From Streptomyces sp. V3I8 (GTDB lineage: Bacteria; Actinomycetota; Actinomycetes; Streptomycetales; Streptomycetaceae): a stretch of DNA of 64,000 nucleotides. Below the pieces are notes generated by a model. That model had not been told where the DNA came from and did no database searches. It worked only from the letters and a program-made list of their open reading frames with translations. Location of the stretch: positions 1,054,001 through 1,118,000 of the forward strand of contig NZ_JAUSZL010000002.1 in NCBI RefSeq assembly GCF_030817535.1, written 5' to 3'. Position numbers and translations under genes: made by a program. Shown here piece after piece: positions 27,900 to 37,971 of this stretch (position 1 is the stretch's first letter; each line of letters starts with the position of its first letter).

Positions 27900-29051
27900 C
27901 TACGCCTGTTTGAGGATCTCCTCGTAGAGCCGGACCGTGCGCCGGGCGACGGCGTCCCAGCCGAACTCCCCCACCGCGCGCCGCCGTCCGGCCTCGCCCA
28001 TCCGCCGGGCGGCCCCGGCATCACCGAGGACCGAGTCCAGCGCCTGCGCGAGTCCTGTCTCGAAGTCCTCGTCCATGGTCACCAGTACCCCGGTTTCGCC
28101 GTCCTCAACGACCTCGGGGATTCCGCCGACCCGCGAGGCGACCACCGGGGTCCCGCAGGCCATCGCCTCCAGGTTGACGATGCCGAGGGGCTCGTAGACC
28201 GAGGGGCAGACGAAGACGGCCGCGTGGGTGAGGAGCTGGATGACCTCCGGGCGGGGCAGCATCTGCGGAATCCAGTGCACTCCCTCACGGGCCCGGCTCA
28301 GCTCCTCGAACAGGACGCGGAACTCCTGGTCGATCTCGGGGGTGTCGGGCGCGCCCGCGCACAGCACGACCTGGGCGGCCGGGTCGATGTCGCGCACGGC
28401 GCGCATCAGCTGCGGTACGCCCTTCTGGCGGGTGATGCGGCCCACGAACAGGACGTACGGCCGGGAGGTGTCGAGGCCGATCCGCTCCAGGACGTCCGTG
28501 CCCTGGTCGGGCCGGTAGAGGACCGTGTCGATGCCGTTGTGCACGATGTGGACCTTCGCCGGGTCCAGGGCGGGGTAGCAGCCGAGGATGTCCTCGCGCA
28601 TGGCCCCGGAGACGGCGATCACGCCGTCGGCGGCCTCGATGGCGGTGCGCTCGGCCCAGCTGGAGAGGGCGTAGCCGCCGCCCAGCTGCTCGGCCTTCCA
28701 GGGGCGCAGCGGCTCCAGGGAGTGCGCGGTCATGACGTGCGGGACGCCGTGCAGGAGCTTCGCGAAGTGGCCGGCGAGGTTGGCGTACCAGGTGTGCGAG
28801 TGGACCAGCTCGCGGCCCTCCAGGGCGGCGGCCATGGAGAGGTCCACGGAGAAGGTGCGCAACGCGTCGTTGGCGCCGTCGAGCCCGGCCCAGGGCCGGT
28901 GCCGGACGGCCCCCTCCGCGGCGCCCTCGCCCCAGCAGTGCACGTCCAGGTCGGTGAGGGGCCTCAGCTCGCGGGCGAGGAACTCGACATGGACCCCCGC
29001 ACCGCCGTAGACGTCCGGCGGATACTCCCGGGTCAGCAGTCCCACTCGCAC
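27900..29051 (-). CDS. glgM: GT4 glucosyltransferase of glycogen metabolism (GlgM/GlgA type)
   Basis: 383 residues from the GTG at 29051. It starts RVGLLTREYPPDVYGGAGVH, then VHSHTWYANLAG, VPHVMTAHSLEPLRPWK, the donor-site FVGRITRQKGVPQLMRAVRD and the EPLGIVNLEAMACGTPVVAS motif with the catalytic Glu pair. The length and sequence fit the actinobacterial enzyme long annotated as glycogen synthase. In mycobacteria this type joins ADP-glucose to glucose-1-phosphate, giving maltose-1-phosphate. Placement next to glgC supports the ADP-glucose donor; the acceptor is inferred. Confidence 0.9.
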   Translation of the reverse strand: MRVGLLTREYPPDVYGGAGVHVEFLARELRPLTDLDVHCWGEGAAEGAVRHRPWAGLDGANDALRTFSVDLSMAAALEGRELVHSHTWYANLAGHFAKLLHGVPHVMTAHSLEPLRPWKAEQLGGGYALSSWAERTAIEAADGVIAVSGAMREDILGCYPALDPAKVHIVHNGIDTVLYRPDQGTDVLERIGLDTSRPYVLFVGRITRQKGVPQLMRAVRDIDPAAQVVLCAGAPDTPEIDQEFRVLFEELSRAREGVHWIPQMLPRPEVIQLLTHAAVFVCPSVYEPLGIVNLEAMACGTPVVASRVGGIPEVVEDGETGVLVTMDEDFETGLAQALDSVLGDAGAARRMGEAGRRRAVGEFGWDAVARRTVRLYEEILKQA

Positions 29052-29089
29052 CCAAAACCCCCAGATCTCAGCGGTCGATTCCCACATGG

Positions 29090-29860
29090 TCACCCAGATG
29101 CGGCGGTGGGGGAAGACCGTGGAGCCCGCTCGAAGCAGCAGTCGCCGCACACTCCACCACCGGGTACCCGGTAATAGAGACAACAACTGCGCCGGCGGAA
29201 GGTTGTTCCGTCCAGGGTGCCGGTGTTCCGCAGGTCGGGGTGGTCGAGGAGCTCGGCGGTCAGGTCGCGGGCACGCTCGGCCAGGTCGGTCCGGCCGTGG
29301 CCGACGGCCCAGCGGTCGAGCTGTCGCGCGGCGCCGGCGAGCGCGGAGGCCGCGTTGCCCCACAGCAGTCCCGCGGCCACCGGGTGCCGGGCCCGCAGCG
29401 CCGCCGCGAGGGGCTCCAGGTGGCCCTGGTGCACGAGCCGGCGGACCGTCGCGGCGTCACCGGGCAGTGCGCGCACCTCGGACAGCCACAGGTCGTCGGG
29501 AGCGCCGCCGTCCGCGTCCCAGCGCAGCAGCCGGGGGTCGAGGTCCGGCACCCGCCCGTGGAGCACGGCCGCGCCCAGCGCGACCGACCACAGCCGGGCG
29601 GCGAGCCCCTGCTGGGCGACCGAGACCCCGACGCGCACCTCCGGCGCGCCCAGCGACCCGACGACCTTGCGGACGCGGAAGGCGAGCGGATCGGCCTCGT
29701 CCGGAACGCTCCGTGCCGCGCAGGCCGGCGCGGCCGCATAGGCCTGTGCGAGCGTCGGCAGCGGCGGGCGTCCCGTGCGCAGGGCGAAGAAACCCCCGAG
29801 GGCGTCTTCGGGAAAACCTCCGGGCGAGGCGAGCCGCCCGAGGTCCGGATCCGGATTCAC
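29090..29860 (-). CDS. FhuF-like [2Fe-2S] ferric-siderophore reductase-type protein
   Basis: About 256 residues. The C-terminus carries CCLYYRVPGGGVCGDCCF, the CC-x10-CxxC cluster motif of the FhuF family, which reduces iron in imported ferric siderophores. The preceding alpha-helical body (AQQGLAARLWSVALGAAVLH, QLDRWAVGHGRTDLA) also fits. The 5' end is uncertain: the GTG at 29860 (VNPDPDLGRLASPGG) is chosen because residues before it look unlike protein, but no clear ribosome site is visible. No siderophore transporter is adjacent. Confidence 0.8.
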   Translation of the reverse strand: MNPDPDLGRLASPGGFPEDALGGFFALRTGRPPLPTLAQAYAAAPACAARSVPDEADPLAFRVRKVVGSLGAPEVRVGVSVAQQGLAARLWSVALGAAVLHGRVPDLDPRLLRWDADGGAPDDLWLSEVRALPGDAATVRRLVHQGHLEPLAAALRARHPVAAGLLWGNAASALAGAARQLDRWAVGHGRTDLAERARDLTAELLDHPDLRNTGTLDGTTFRRRSCCLYYRVPGGGVCGDCCFERAPRSSPTAASG

Positions 29861-30099
29861 GCGGACCAGTAGACCAAGCGGGCATAACGGCGGCGCGGGG
29901 CGGGTTGTACCTCGTGTCACCCGACTTGGGGAGGACAGGGCCCAAGACGTACTCCATCGGCAGTATGACCCAATGACTGCTCAGGGACGACGACACGGGA
30001 CCTTTCACAAGGGATCGTCATCACCATGGAAGCCGACCGTTCGCCGCACCGGACGCTCCGCCCGCCGGAGCAGGTCCACCCCACGCAGAGGAGCCACAC

Positions 30100-31512
30100 A
30101 TGAGCGCGCTCCTGCTGTCCGTGGTGCTCTCCCTCGTCTCCGCCGTCACCTACGCCGGCGGGGCCATCGTGCAGGAACGGGTCGCGGCGACCACGCCCGA
30201 CCGTACGTACGCCCCCATGCACCAGGCCGCCTGGTGGGCCGCGGTCGGCCTCAACGCCCTCGGCGGTCTGCTGCACGTGGTGGCGCTGGCCTACGGGCCG
30301 CTCAGTCTCGTCCAGCCGCTCGGCGCGCTGACCATCGTGTTCGCGCTGCCCATGGCGGCCGTCTTCGTCCGCCGCAGGGCCGGGGCGACCGCCTGGCGCG
30401 GTGCGATCATGGCGACGGTCGGCCTGGCCGGGCTGCTGGCACTGGTCGGCACGGCCGACGCGCAGTCCCTGGGCAACACCCAGCGTGTCGTGGTGGGTCT
30501 GGTGTCCGGCGGCTCGGTGCTGGCGCTGATGACGGCGGCCCGCGCGGTGCACCGGCACCCGGCCGTGCGCAGCGTGCTGCTGGCCGTGGCGGCGGGTATC
30601 GCCTTCGGGATGTCCTCGGTGTTCACGAAGACCGTCGCGGTGGACTGGACGGGAGGCGTCACGCTCGCCGACCTGCCGAGCCTCGCCGTGATCGGTGTCC
30701 TGGCGACCGCCGGGATGCTGCTGTCGCAGGCCTCCTACCGGGGCGCCGGTCTCGCGGCCCCGCTGGCCACGCTGACCGTCGTGAACCCGATCGTGGCCGC
30801 CGCGGTGGGCCTGACGATGTTCGGTGAGACCTTCCGCCACGGGCAGACGGGCACGATGCTCGCCCTGGCGTGCGGGGTCGTCGCGACGGGCGGTCTGATC
30901 CTGCTCACCACGGAGCGGCTCGGCAGCGACGTGGAGCCGGTCGGCGCCCCGGAGCGGCCCGGCACCACGGATCCGGTCGGCACCACGGATCCGCTCGACA
31001 TCGTAAATCTGCTCGACACCATGAATCCGCTCGGCGGGCCGGACCTGCCCGGCACCGCGGACCTGCCCGGCGGGCCGGAGCGTACGCGGCCGGTTCCGTC
31101 CGAGGCCCCGGCGGGCGCCCTGCCGGCCTCCAGGGCGGCGCACGCGCCCGCCGGAGCCACGTCGGCCTCCTTCGCGAAGGCCGCGGTGCTCCCTGAACAG
31201 GCCGTCGCCGGGGCACTGCGGGTCAGCGCGGGAGCGGGGGTGCGGGAGAAGGCGCTCTTCGCGTCCGCGGCCGGCGCGCGCGGACACGCGCGGGAAGAAA
31301 CGTTCACGGGGAGTACCGGGATGCTCGCCTCCGGGCGGGGGCAGGCGCTCGTCCCGCCGCCCGGCTCCAACGGGCCCCCGCCGTCCGGCGGCACGCCGGA
31401 CGGCCCGGACGCCCCGGACGACGAGACGTCATGGCCCGAAGCCGCCCACTACGGCATCCCGTGCCTGCCCCTGTGGCCGGCCCCGATGATGCGGTCCTGC
31501 GTGAAGTCCTGA
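30100..31512 (+). CDS. DMT-superfamily (EamA-like) membrane transporter with long C-terminal tail
   Basis: 470 residues, ATG preceded by AGAGGAGCCACAC. The first 270 residues hold nine or ten transmembrane segments, from LLLSVVLSLVSAVTYAGGAI through GLAAPLATLTVVNPIVAAAV to GTMLALACGVVATGGLILLT, matching drug/metabolite permeases of the Mg-transporter-like DMT branch. Residues 280-470 form a Gly/Pro/Ala-rich tail with GTTDP and GGPDLPG repeats, probably disordered and cytoplasmic. Substrate unknown. The tail is unusually long for the family, but the composition does not change at the junction, so a fusion is not obvious. Confidence 0.87.
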   Translation: MSALLLSVVLSLVSAVTYAGGAIVQERVAATTPDRTYAPMHQAAWWAAVGLNALGGLLHVVALAYGPLSLVQPLGALTIVFALPMAAVFVRRRAGATAWRGAIMATVGLAGLLALVGTADAQSLGNTQRVVVGLVSGGSVLALMTAARAVHRHPAVRSVLLAVAAGIAFGMSSVFTKTVAVDWTGGVTLADLPSLAVIGVLATAGMLLSQASYRGAGLAAPLATLTVVNPIVAAAVGLTMFGETFRHGQTGTMLALACGVVATGGLILLTTERLGSDVEPVGAPERPGTTDPVGTTDPLDIVNLLDTMNPLGGPDLPGTADLPGGPERTRPVPSEAPAGALPASRAAHAPAGATSASFAKAAVLPEQAVAGALRVSAGAGVREKALFASAAGARGHAREETFTGSTGMLASGRGQALVPPPGSNGPPPSGGTPDGPDAPDDETSWPEAAHYGIPCLPLWPAPMMRSCVKS

Positions 31513-31568
31513 ACGGCGCGCGCCCGCGCCGTCCTCCCGGACACCGGCGGCAGGTGCGCGCGCCCCTG

Positions 31569-33090
<1,522 letters not shown>

Positions 33091-34530
33091 ATGAGCAACT
33101 CAGCGCAGATCGGCGTCACGGGACTCGCGGTGATGGGGCGCAATCTCGCCCGTAACTTCGCGCGGAACGGATACACGGTCGCTCTGCACAACCGGACGGC
33201 GGCGCGTACGCACGCGCTGGTGGAGGAGTTCGGCAGCGAGGGCGAGTTCGTCGCGACGGAGACGGCCAAGGAGTTCGTGGCCGCGCTCGAGCGGCCCCGC
33301 CGCCTGGTGATCATGGTGAAGGCCGGTGAGCCGACCGACGCGGTGATCCAGGAGTTCGCCCCGCTCCTGGAGCCCGGCGACATGATCATCGACGGGGGTA
33401 ACGCCCACTTCGCGGACACCCGGCGCCGGGAGCGCGAGCTGCGCGAGCAGGGCATCCACTTCGTCGGCGCGGGCATCTCCGGCGGTGAGGAGGGCGCGCT
33501 CAACGGCCCGAGCATCATGCCCGGCGGTCCGGCCGAGTCCTTCGAGTCCCTCGGCCCGATGCTGGAGAAGATCTCCGCGAAGGCCGAGGACGGCGCGCCG
33601 TGCGTCACGCACGTCGGTCCCGACGGCGCCGGACACTTCGTCAAGATGGTGCACAACGGCATCGAGTACGCCGACATGCAGCTGATCGGCGAGGCGTACC
33701 AGTTGCTGCGTGACGTGGCCGGCTACTCCCCCGCGCAGATCGCCGACATCTTCCGCACCTGGAACACCGGGCGGCTCGACTCGTACCTGATCGAGATCAC
33801 CGCCGAGGTCCTGTCGCACGTGGACGAGGCGACGGGCAAGCCGTTCGTGGACGTGGTCCAGGACCAGGCCGAGCAGAAGGGCACGGGCCGCTGGACCGTG
33901 CAGATCGCGCTGGACCTGGGCGTGCCGGTGTCGGGCATCGCCGAGGCGGTCTTCGCCCGGTCCCTGTCGGGCCACAGCGCGCTGCGCGAGGCGTCCCGCG
34001 GGCTCGCCGGGCCGACGGCGAGCAAGCTGGGCGAGTCCGAGGCGGCGGCCTTCGCCGACCAGGTGGAACAGGCGCTGTACGCGTCGAAGATCGTGTCGTA
34101 CACGCAGGGCTTCCACGAGGTCTCGGCCGGCAGCGCCGAGTACGACTGGAACATCGACCTGGGCGCGGTCGCCTCGATCTGGCGCGGGGGCTGCATCATC
34201 CGGGCGGCGTTCCTCGACCGGATCCGGTCCGCCTACGACGCACGCGCGGACCTGCCGAGCCTGCTCTCCGACGACACGTTCGCCCAGGAGATCGCGGCGG
34301 CGCAGGACGACTGGCGCGCGGTGCTCGTGTCCGCCGTGCGGCAGGGGGTGCCGACGCCCGGGTTCGCGGCGGCGCTGGCGTACTACGACGCGCTGCGTGC
34401 GGAGCGGCTGCCCGCGGCGCTCACGCAGGGGCAGCGGGACTTCTTCGGGGCGCACACGTACCGGCGTACCGACCGGGAGGGGTCGTTCCACACCCTGTGG
34501 GGCGGCGACCGGTCCGAGATCTCCGGCTGA
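33091..34530 (+). CDS. gnd: 6-phosphogluconate dehydrogenase, decarboxylating
   Basis: Third step of the oxidative pentose phosphate pathway, giving ribulose-5-phosphate, CO2 and NADPH. 479 residues, full length. The N-terminal Rossmann motif is IGVTGLAVMGRNLARNFARN (GxAxxG), followed by HNRT. The substrate site shows DGGNAHFADTRRRERELREQ, GAGISGGEEGALNGPSIMPG and the catalytic KMVHNGIEYADMQLIGEAY. The C-terminus ends GAHTYRRTDREGSFHTLWGG with substrate-binding His/Arg. Monocistronic and ended by an exceptional palindrome. Confidence 0.97.
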   Translation: MSNSAQIGVTGLAVMGRNLARNFARNGYTVALHNRTAARTHALVEEFGSEGEFVATETAKEFVAALERPRRLVIMVKAGEPTDAVIQEFAPLLEPGDMIIDGGNAHFADTRRRERELREQGIHFVGAGISGGEEGALNGPSIMPGGPAESFESLGPMLEKISAKAEDGAPCVTHVGPDGAGHFVKMVHNGIEYADMQLIGEAYQLLRDVAGYSPAQIADIFRTWNTGRLDSYLIEITAEVLSHVDEATGKPFVDVVQDQAEQKGTGRWTVQIALDLGVPVSGIAEAVFARSLSGHSALREASRGLAGPTASKLGESEAAAFADQVEQALYASKIVSYTQGFHEVSAGSAEYDWNIDLGAVASIWRGGCIIRAAFLDRIRSAYDARADLPSLLSDDTFAQEIAAAQDDWRAVLVSAVRQGVPTPGFAAALAYYDALRAERLPAALTQGQRDFFGAHTYRRTDREGSFHTLWGGDRSEISG

Positions 34531-34542
34531 GGGCCGAGGCCG

Positions 34543-34592
34543 AGAAGGCGGCGGGCCGGTGAGGACATGTCCTCACCGGCCCGCCGCCTTCT
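34543..34592. terminator. 50-bp perfect palindrome, two-way terminator
   Basis: Bases 34543-34567 are the exact reverse complement of 34568-34592, with core GGCCGGTGAGGAC and centre ACATGT. Transcribed RNA would form a near-continuous 22-bp stem with a tiny loop. It lies 13 bp after the gnd stop and 10 bp after the stop of the opposing Pro-rich gene, so it can terminate both. Confidence 0.92.
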
Positions 34593-34601
34593 TCCACCGT
34601 C

Positions 34602-34808
34602 CTAGCCCAAGGGGCCCGGCTGGGGTTCCGGGGCCGGGGTCGGGTCGGGGCCGGGAGCCGGCCTCGGGGGCGGCTGCGGCACCGGGCTCGGGGACGGGCC
34701 GGGCGTCGGGTCGGGCGCCGGTACGGGGTCCGGGAACGGCTGCGGGCGGTCGGGGCCCGGTCCGGGCGTGGGGTCCGGTCGCACGGGGTCGGGGAACGGA
34801 TGCGTCAT
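34602..34808 (-). CDS. Small proline-rich protein, 68 residues
   Basis: The ATG at 34806-34808 follows GGAGGACAAG, a textbook ribosome site. The product starts THPFPDPVRPDPTPGPGPDR and continues almost entirely as Pro, Gly, Asp and Ala in PDPTPGP-like units. Such a chain should be disordered and extended. No signal peptide or known domain; function unknown. The good start signal and shared terminator argue that it is expressed. Confidence 0.65.
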   Translation of the reverse strand: MTHPFPDPVRPDPTPGPGPDRPQPFPDPVPAPDPTPGPSPSPVPQPPPRPAPGPDPTPAPEPQPGPLG

Positions 34809-35007
34809 CTTGTCCTCCAGCCATAGGGATCATCGACTCTGGACTTCTCCCCCGCCTACCCGGACCCGTCGCCTCCACTCACCCCCTCGCGGGACGAACG
34901 GGGTCCAGCTGGCCCCGTCGAAGACACCGGGAAGCGTGCGATCAGCCCTGACCGGCACGCGTTGCCCGGGCTGGTCGCCGGGGGGGGCGGCCCCGGCGAC
35001 CGGCCGG

Positions 35008-35352
35008 TCAGAAACGGTCGGGGTGAGCGGCGAGCCAGGCCTTCGCCGCGTCGAGCAGCGCGGGATCCGCCACCGGCGCCACGTCCGGATGCCGCTCGGC
35101 CCACGAGATGACGTACGGGCACAGCGGAGCGACCGGCACCCCTTCACGCTCCGAGATCGCGTACAGCTCGCGGGCGAGCGAGCCCGCGATCCCCTTGCCC
35201 TCGTGCGCGGGCTCGACCACCGTGTGGACCGGGACGAGTGCCCGGCCGGGGCTTTCGAGCACGAAGTACGCGATGCGGCCGGCCACCTCGTCACCCGCGT
35301 ACGCCTCCAGGCGGCCGCCCGCCCGGTCGTCACGGATCGTGATGTCACTCAT
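35008..35352 (-). CDS. GNAT-like small acetyltransferase (YjdJ/COG2388 type)
   Basis: 114 residues, ATG at 35352 after GAGGAGAGCTC. It reads ITIRDDRAGGRLEAYAGDEV, then VPVHTVVEPAHEGKGIAGSL with the acetyl-CoA loop GKGIAGSLA, and ends LCPYVISWAERHPD. This is the minimal GNAT fold of the YjdJ-type family, of unknown substrate. It begins 31 bp after the panD stop on the same strand, so the two probably share a transcript. Some small GNAT-like proteins (PanZ in enterobacteria) mature PanD, but this one is a different branch and actinobacterial PanD self-processes. Confidence 0.85.
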   Translation of the reverse strand: MSDITIRDDRAGGRLEAYAGDEVAGRIAYFVLESPGRALVPVHTVVEPAHEGKGIAGSLARELYAISEREGVPVAPLCPYVISWAERHPDVAPVADPALLDAAKAWLAAHPDRF

Positions 35353-35383
35353 GAGCTCTCCTCGCGGGGATGCGGGCAGGTGA

Positions 35384-35809
35384 TCAGGCCGGAGCCGGAA
35401 CGGACCGCGGGCTGCGCTCCTGGTCCGAACCCGGAACCGGCTCGGACGGATCCGTACCGAGCGTCACGATCCGGTTGTCACCGTCCACGTGCACGACCCG
35501 CGGCCGCAGCGCACGGGCCTCGGCGTCGGAGACCTGAGCGTAACTGATGATGATCACCAGATCCCCGGGGTGCACGAGGTGGGCCGCCGCCCCGTTGACA
35601 CCGACGACGCCGGACCCGCGCTCCCCCTCGATGACGTACGTCTCGAGGCGGGCGCCGTTGGTGATGTCGACGATGTGGACCAGCTCGCCGGGCAGCAGGT
35701 CGGCGGCATCGAGAAGGTCGGCGTCGATGGTCACGGATCCGACGTAGTGCAGGTCGGCCTGAGTGACGGTGGCGCGGTGGATTTTGGACTTGAACATGGT
35801 GCGCAGCAT
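35384..35809 (-). CDS. panD: Aspartate 1-decarboxylase precursor
   Basis: Makes beta-alanine for pantothenate and coenzyme A. 141 residues from the ATG at 35809, which has AGGAG 7 bases upstream. [20 protein letters not shown] is the canonical N-terminus, and YVGSVTID contains the Gly24-Ser25 bond that self-cleaves to create the pyruvoyl group. [20 protein letters not shown] and [12 protein letters not shown] complete the barrel. The last 15 residues (after [10 protein letters not shown]) are a variable tail. A frame stays open upstream of the ATG but is unlike the family. Confidence 0.95.
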   Translation of the reverse strand: MLRTMFKSKIHRATVTQADLHYVGSVTIDADLLDAADLLPGELVHIVDITNGARLETYVIEGERGSGVVGVNGAAAHLVHPGDLVIIISYAQVSDAEARALRPRVVHVDGDNRIVTLGTDPSEPVPGSDQERSPRSVPAPA

Positions 35810-36627
35810 GGAGGGACTCCTGAACCTAAGCTCCCTGCCTGCGTTATTGCAGGTCAAGGGCGTTTCCCACTTTACAACGCGTCGGACGTTCGGACAGCTT
35901 CCCCCAGGTTTTCCAGGACTCACGCCGACCACACCTATGAAGGTCGAGCCGAGCGTCGGACAGGTGGTGAACCCCTCGTCGTTGACGTCCGCGTAGACGC
36001 CGACGGCTTGTTCGAAGCGGGTGACGGCCAGGACGGCGTGGAGAGCGTCCAGGCCGGCGGTCCGGATGGTGCGCCCGTAGGCATCGCGTTCGGGTGCCGG
36101 TGACGAGATGCGCTGCCGGGCCTGTTCCCTACGCCCTGGCAGACTCGGCGTCACCCGCGGGAGTCCGCCGAGAGGAAGACGAAGGTCGCGCCCTCGAGGA
36201 GCTCGAGGTTGCCCTCGTCCAGATACCGCTGGCAGGCTGCGGCACCGGACCGGGGACGAACGGGCACCGATCAGTTCGGGAGGCCAGGACTACGCGCCCG
36301 TCCGAAGTGTCCTGAGCCGCCGATTCCGCTGTCCCGGGAATCTCAAGACCCCCGACAGAGTCGTTCACTGTCTCGGGCCCGGGTGACGGTCGAGCGCGGC
36401 CCTGCCCACTCAAACGCTGGCGCATCCTCCGCAAGGCACGATGCAGTCCGAATCGAATGACGTCAATCGCGGCAGCCGTCTCACCCTGGAGCGGCAACGA
36501 TGAAAGAGCTCACTTCTTGCACCGAAAAGCGAGAAACAAACCCCGGACGGGAGGCCTGCCATCCTGAATCAGGACAGCAGGCCTCCCGTCTCGAAAAAGG
36601 CACTTCCGACTTCAGGACCTCGGCTGC
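35810..36627. other. Long interval without an intact gene
   Basis: About 820 bp. Around 35840-35910 the sequence is AT-richer and contains the panD promoter area. A minus-strand stretch near 35990-36150 ([18 protein letters not shown]) reads like a fragment of a real protein, but no full gene can be built. A long frame at 36129-36497 on the minus strand has no protein-like features. I treat the interval as decayed sequence at the edge of an accessory region. Confidence 0.5.
36546..36590 (-). terminator. 14-bp stem terminator after the secreted-protein gene
   Basis: GACGGGAGGCCTGC (36546-36559) pairs perfectly with GCAGGCCTCCCGTC (36577-36590). On the minus strand it is followed by the T-rich TTTGTTTCTC, close to a classical intrinsic terminator, 38 bp after the stop at 36628. 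Confidence 0.85.
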
Positions 36628-37026
36628 TCAGCCGGGAACGTTGACGCCCACAGTGTAAGAGCCCGCGATATCGGCGCTGACCTGGATCCTGTAGCCACTG
36701 ATCGGCCCTTCGTACGAAAGGGTCTTGTCAGATGTTCCTGCCGCCGCGGTGGCCACGGTCTGCGTGCCGCCAGGAACGAAGCGCTGCAGCGTCAAGCCGT
36801 AGTCACTGCCGTCCGGGCCGTCGAGGCAGACTTCGACCGTGCCCTGTTCCAGGGATACGACGTACTGCCAGGGTATCGACGTTTTACCCTCATTCACATG
36901 AAGGGTCGCAACATATTCATACCCTGAGCAGTCCGGCGTCGCAGCAACGGCCGGCTGTGCAATAGCGGCTGTCCCCACGATCAAACCCGCCGCGATGACC
37001 ACAGCGCTCATCCGGTTCTTTCTCAT
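36628..37026 (-). CDS. Small secreted protein of unknown function
   Basis: 132 residues. The signal peptide RKNRMSAVVIAAGLIVGTAA ends in AQPAVAA, leaving a mature domain of about 103 residues with two cysteines (TPDCSGYEYVATLHVN and TVEVCLDGPDGSDYG) likely to form a disulfide. Predicted strands and the end SADIAGSYTVGVNVPG suggest a small beta-sandwich. No family recognised. Codon use is less GC-biased than in the neighbours, and the gene sits at the edge of an insertion-sequence scar, so it may have arrived by transfer. Confidence 0.78.
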   Translation of the reverse strand: MRKNRMSAVVIAAGLIVGTAAIAQPAVAATPDCSGYEYVATLHVNEGKTSIPWQYVVSLEQGTVEVCLDGPDGSDYGLTLQRFVPGGTQTVATAAAGTSDKTLSYEGPISGYRIQVSADIAGSYTVGVNVPG

Positions 37027-37392
37027 ATCACTCCTTTATCGACCACCAGCCAGACCTGAGGTTTGTAGCACACCGACACGGAGGCTGCCAACGCCAAACT
37101 TGACCGCCACCTGGGATTGATAGGCTTTCGACAGGAAGCCTCATGGCTCCATATGTACCGTAACGCCGTACAGATATGCGCGAGCCGGACCTCCAGGGCC
37201 ATTTAACCCATATTTCCACAGATGTCCATCTTGAATATCTCGCGCTTACCCCTCTCCCCGCAGCACGCACACGCGCAAAGGGAAATGGGAAAATTTTGAT
37301 CGACTCCCCGACCGGAAGCACGGTTCAATTACGGAACTCGTGCCGTGCGCGTTGTGCGGACCTCTGCGGCGTGGGGACGGTGAGACGGCAGC
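37027..37392. other. AT-richer upstream region of the secreted-protein gene
   Basis: About 365 bp, clearly less GC-rich than average (for example GGGAAAATTTTGATCGAC near 37289). It probably holds the promoter of the secreted protein. No gene is seen. Confidence 0.45.
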
Positions 37393-37530
37393 AAGGAGTT
37401 CCAAGAGGACGCCGTGCGGGTCGCACGCGCCCATGAGCCCGGCGTCACGCTGGAGCAGATTGCCGCGGCCTTCGGGGTCCATCCGTCGCATTGCCGAAGT
37501 GGCTGCGCCGCGGCGACACCGATGAGGGTG
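37393..37530 (+). pseudogene. IS3-family OrfA remnant with frameshift
   Basis: One frame reads KEFQEDAVRVARAHEPGVTL then EQIAAAFGVHPS. The matching continuation LPKWLRRGDTDEG is in another frame from 37491, so a single-base deletion separates the helix-turn-helix from its downstream helix. This is the N-terminal part of an IS3-type transposase subunit; the rest of the element is missing. Confidence 0.75.
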
Positions 37531-37604
37531 CCGGCCACGTAGGTGTAGGCGTAGGCATGGTTGTCGTCCATGTGGCCGTCCTCGCGGGCAAGGTGCTCCG
37601 GCGG

Positions 37605-37880
37605 TCAAGCGGCTGTCCGGATGAGGACGGCGGCGAGGTGGAGTGCGGTCTGGCAGGCGACGGCGAGCTTGCCCGCTCGTACGGCCAGGCCGCACCCTTG
37701 CTCGAGTCGGTTGACGCACCGTTCGACAGCGTTGCGCTGCGTGTACGCCTCGGCGTCGGAGGACGGTGGTCGACCTCCGACGCGGCCTCGCCACAGCCGG
37801 TGGCCGACCTGGCCGGACGGCTGGGGGATGACGGCGCGGATTCCGCGTCGCCGGAGGTGATCGCGGATCGCGGCGATCAT
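37605..37880 (-). pseudogene. IS5-family transposase C-terminal fragment
   Basis: The frame reads RDHLRRRGIRAVIPQPSGQV, GGRPPSSDAEAY and QRNAVERCVNRLEQGCGLAV, the end of an IS5-type DDE transposase including the conserved Tyr/Arg-x3-Glu-x6-Arg region (ERCVNRL). The first two acidic residues and the whole N-terminal half are absent. With the IS3 fragment it marks a site of repeated insertion and decay. Confidence 0.78.
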
Positions 37881-37971
37881 CTACGTGCCGGTCGCGGCTG
37901 CGCTTGGCGCGCGGCGAACGCCCGGAAGTAGCCAAGCGGCCCACAACGTCGCAGGGCGCAGGTCTGCGCGG

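Noticed and set aside
26787..29174. A 795-codon plus-strand frame over glgC and the GT4 gene
   Set aside because: Antisense of two well-supported genes, no recognisable domain.
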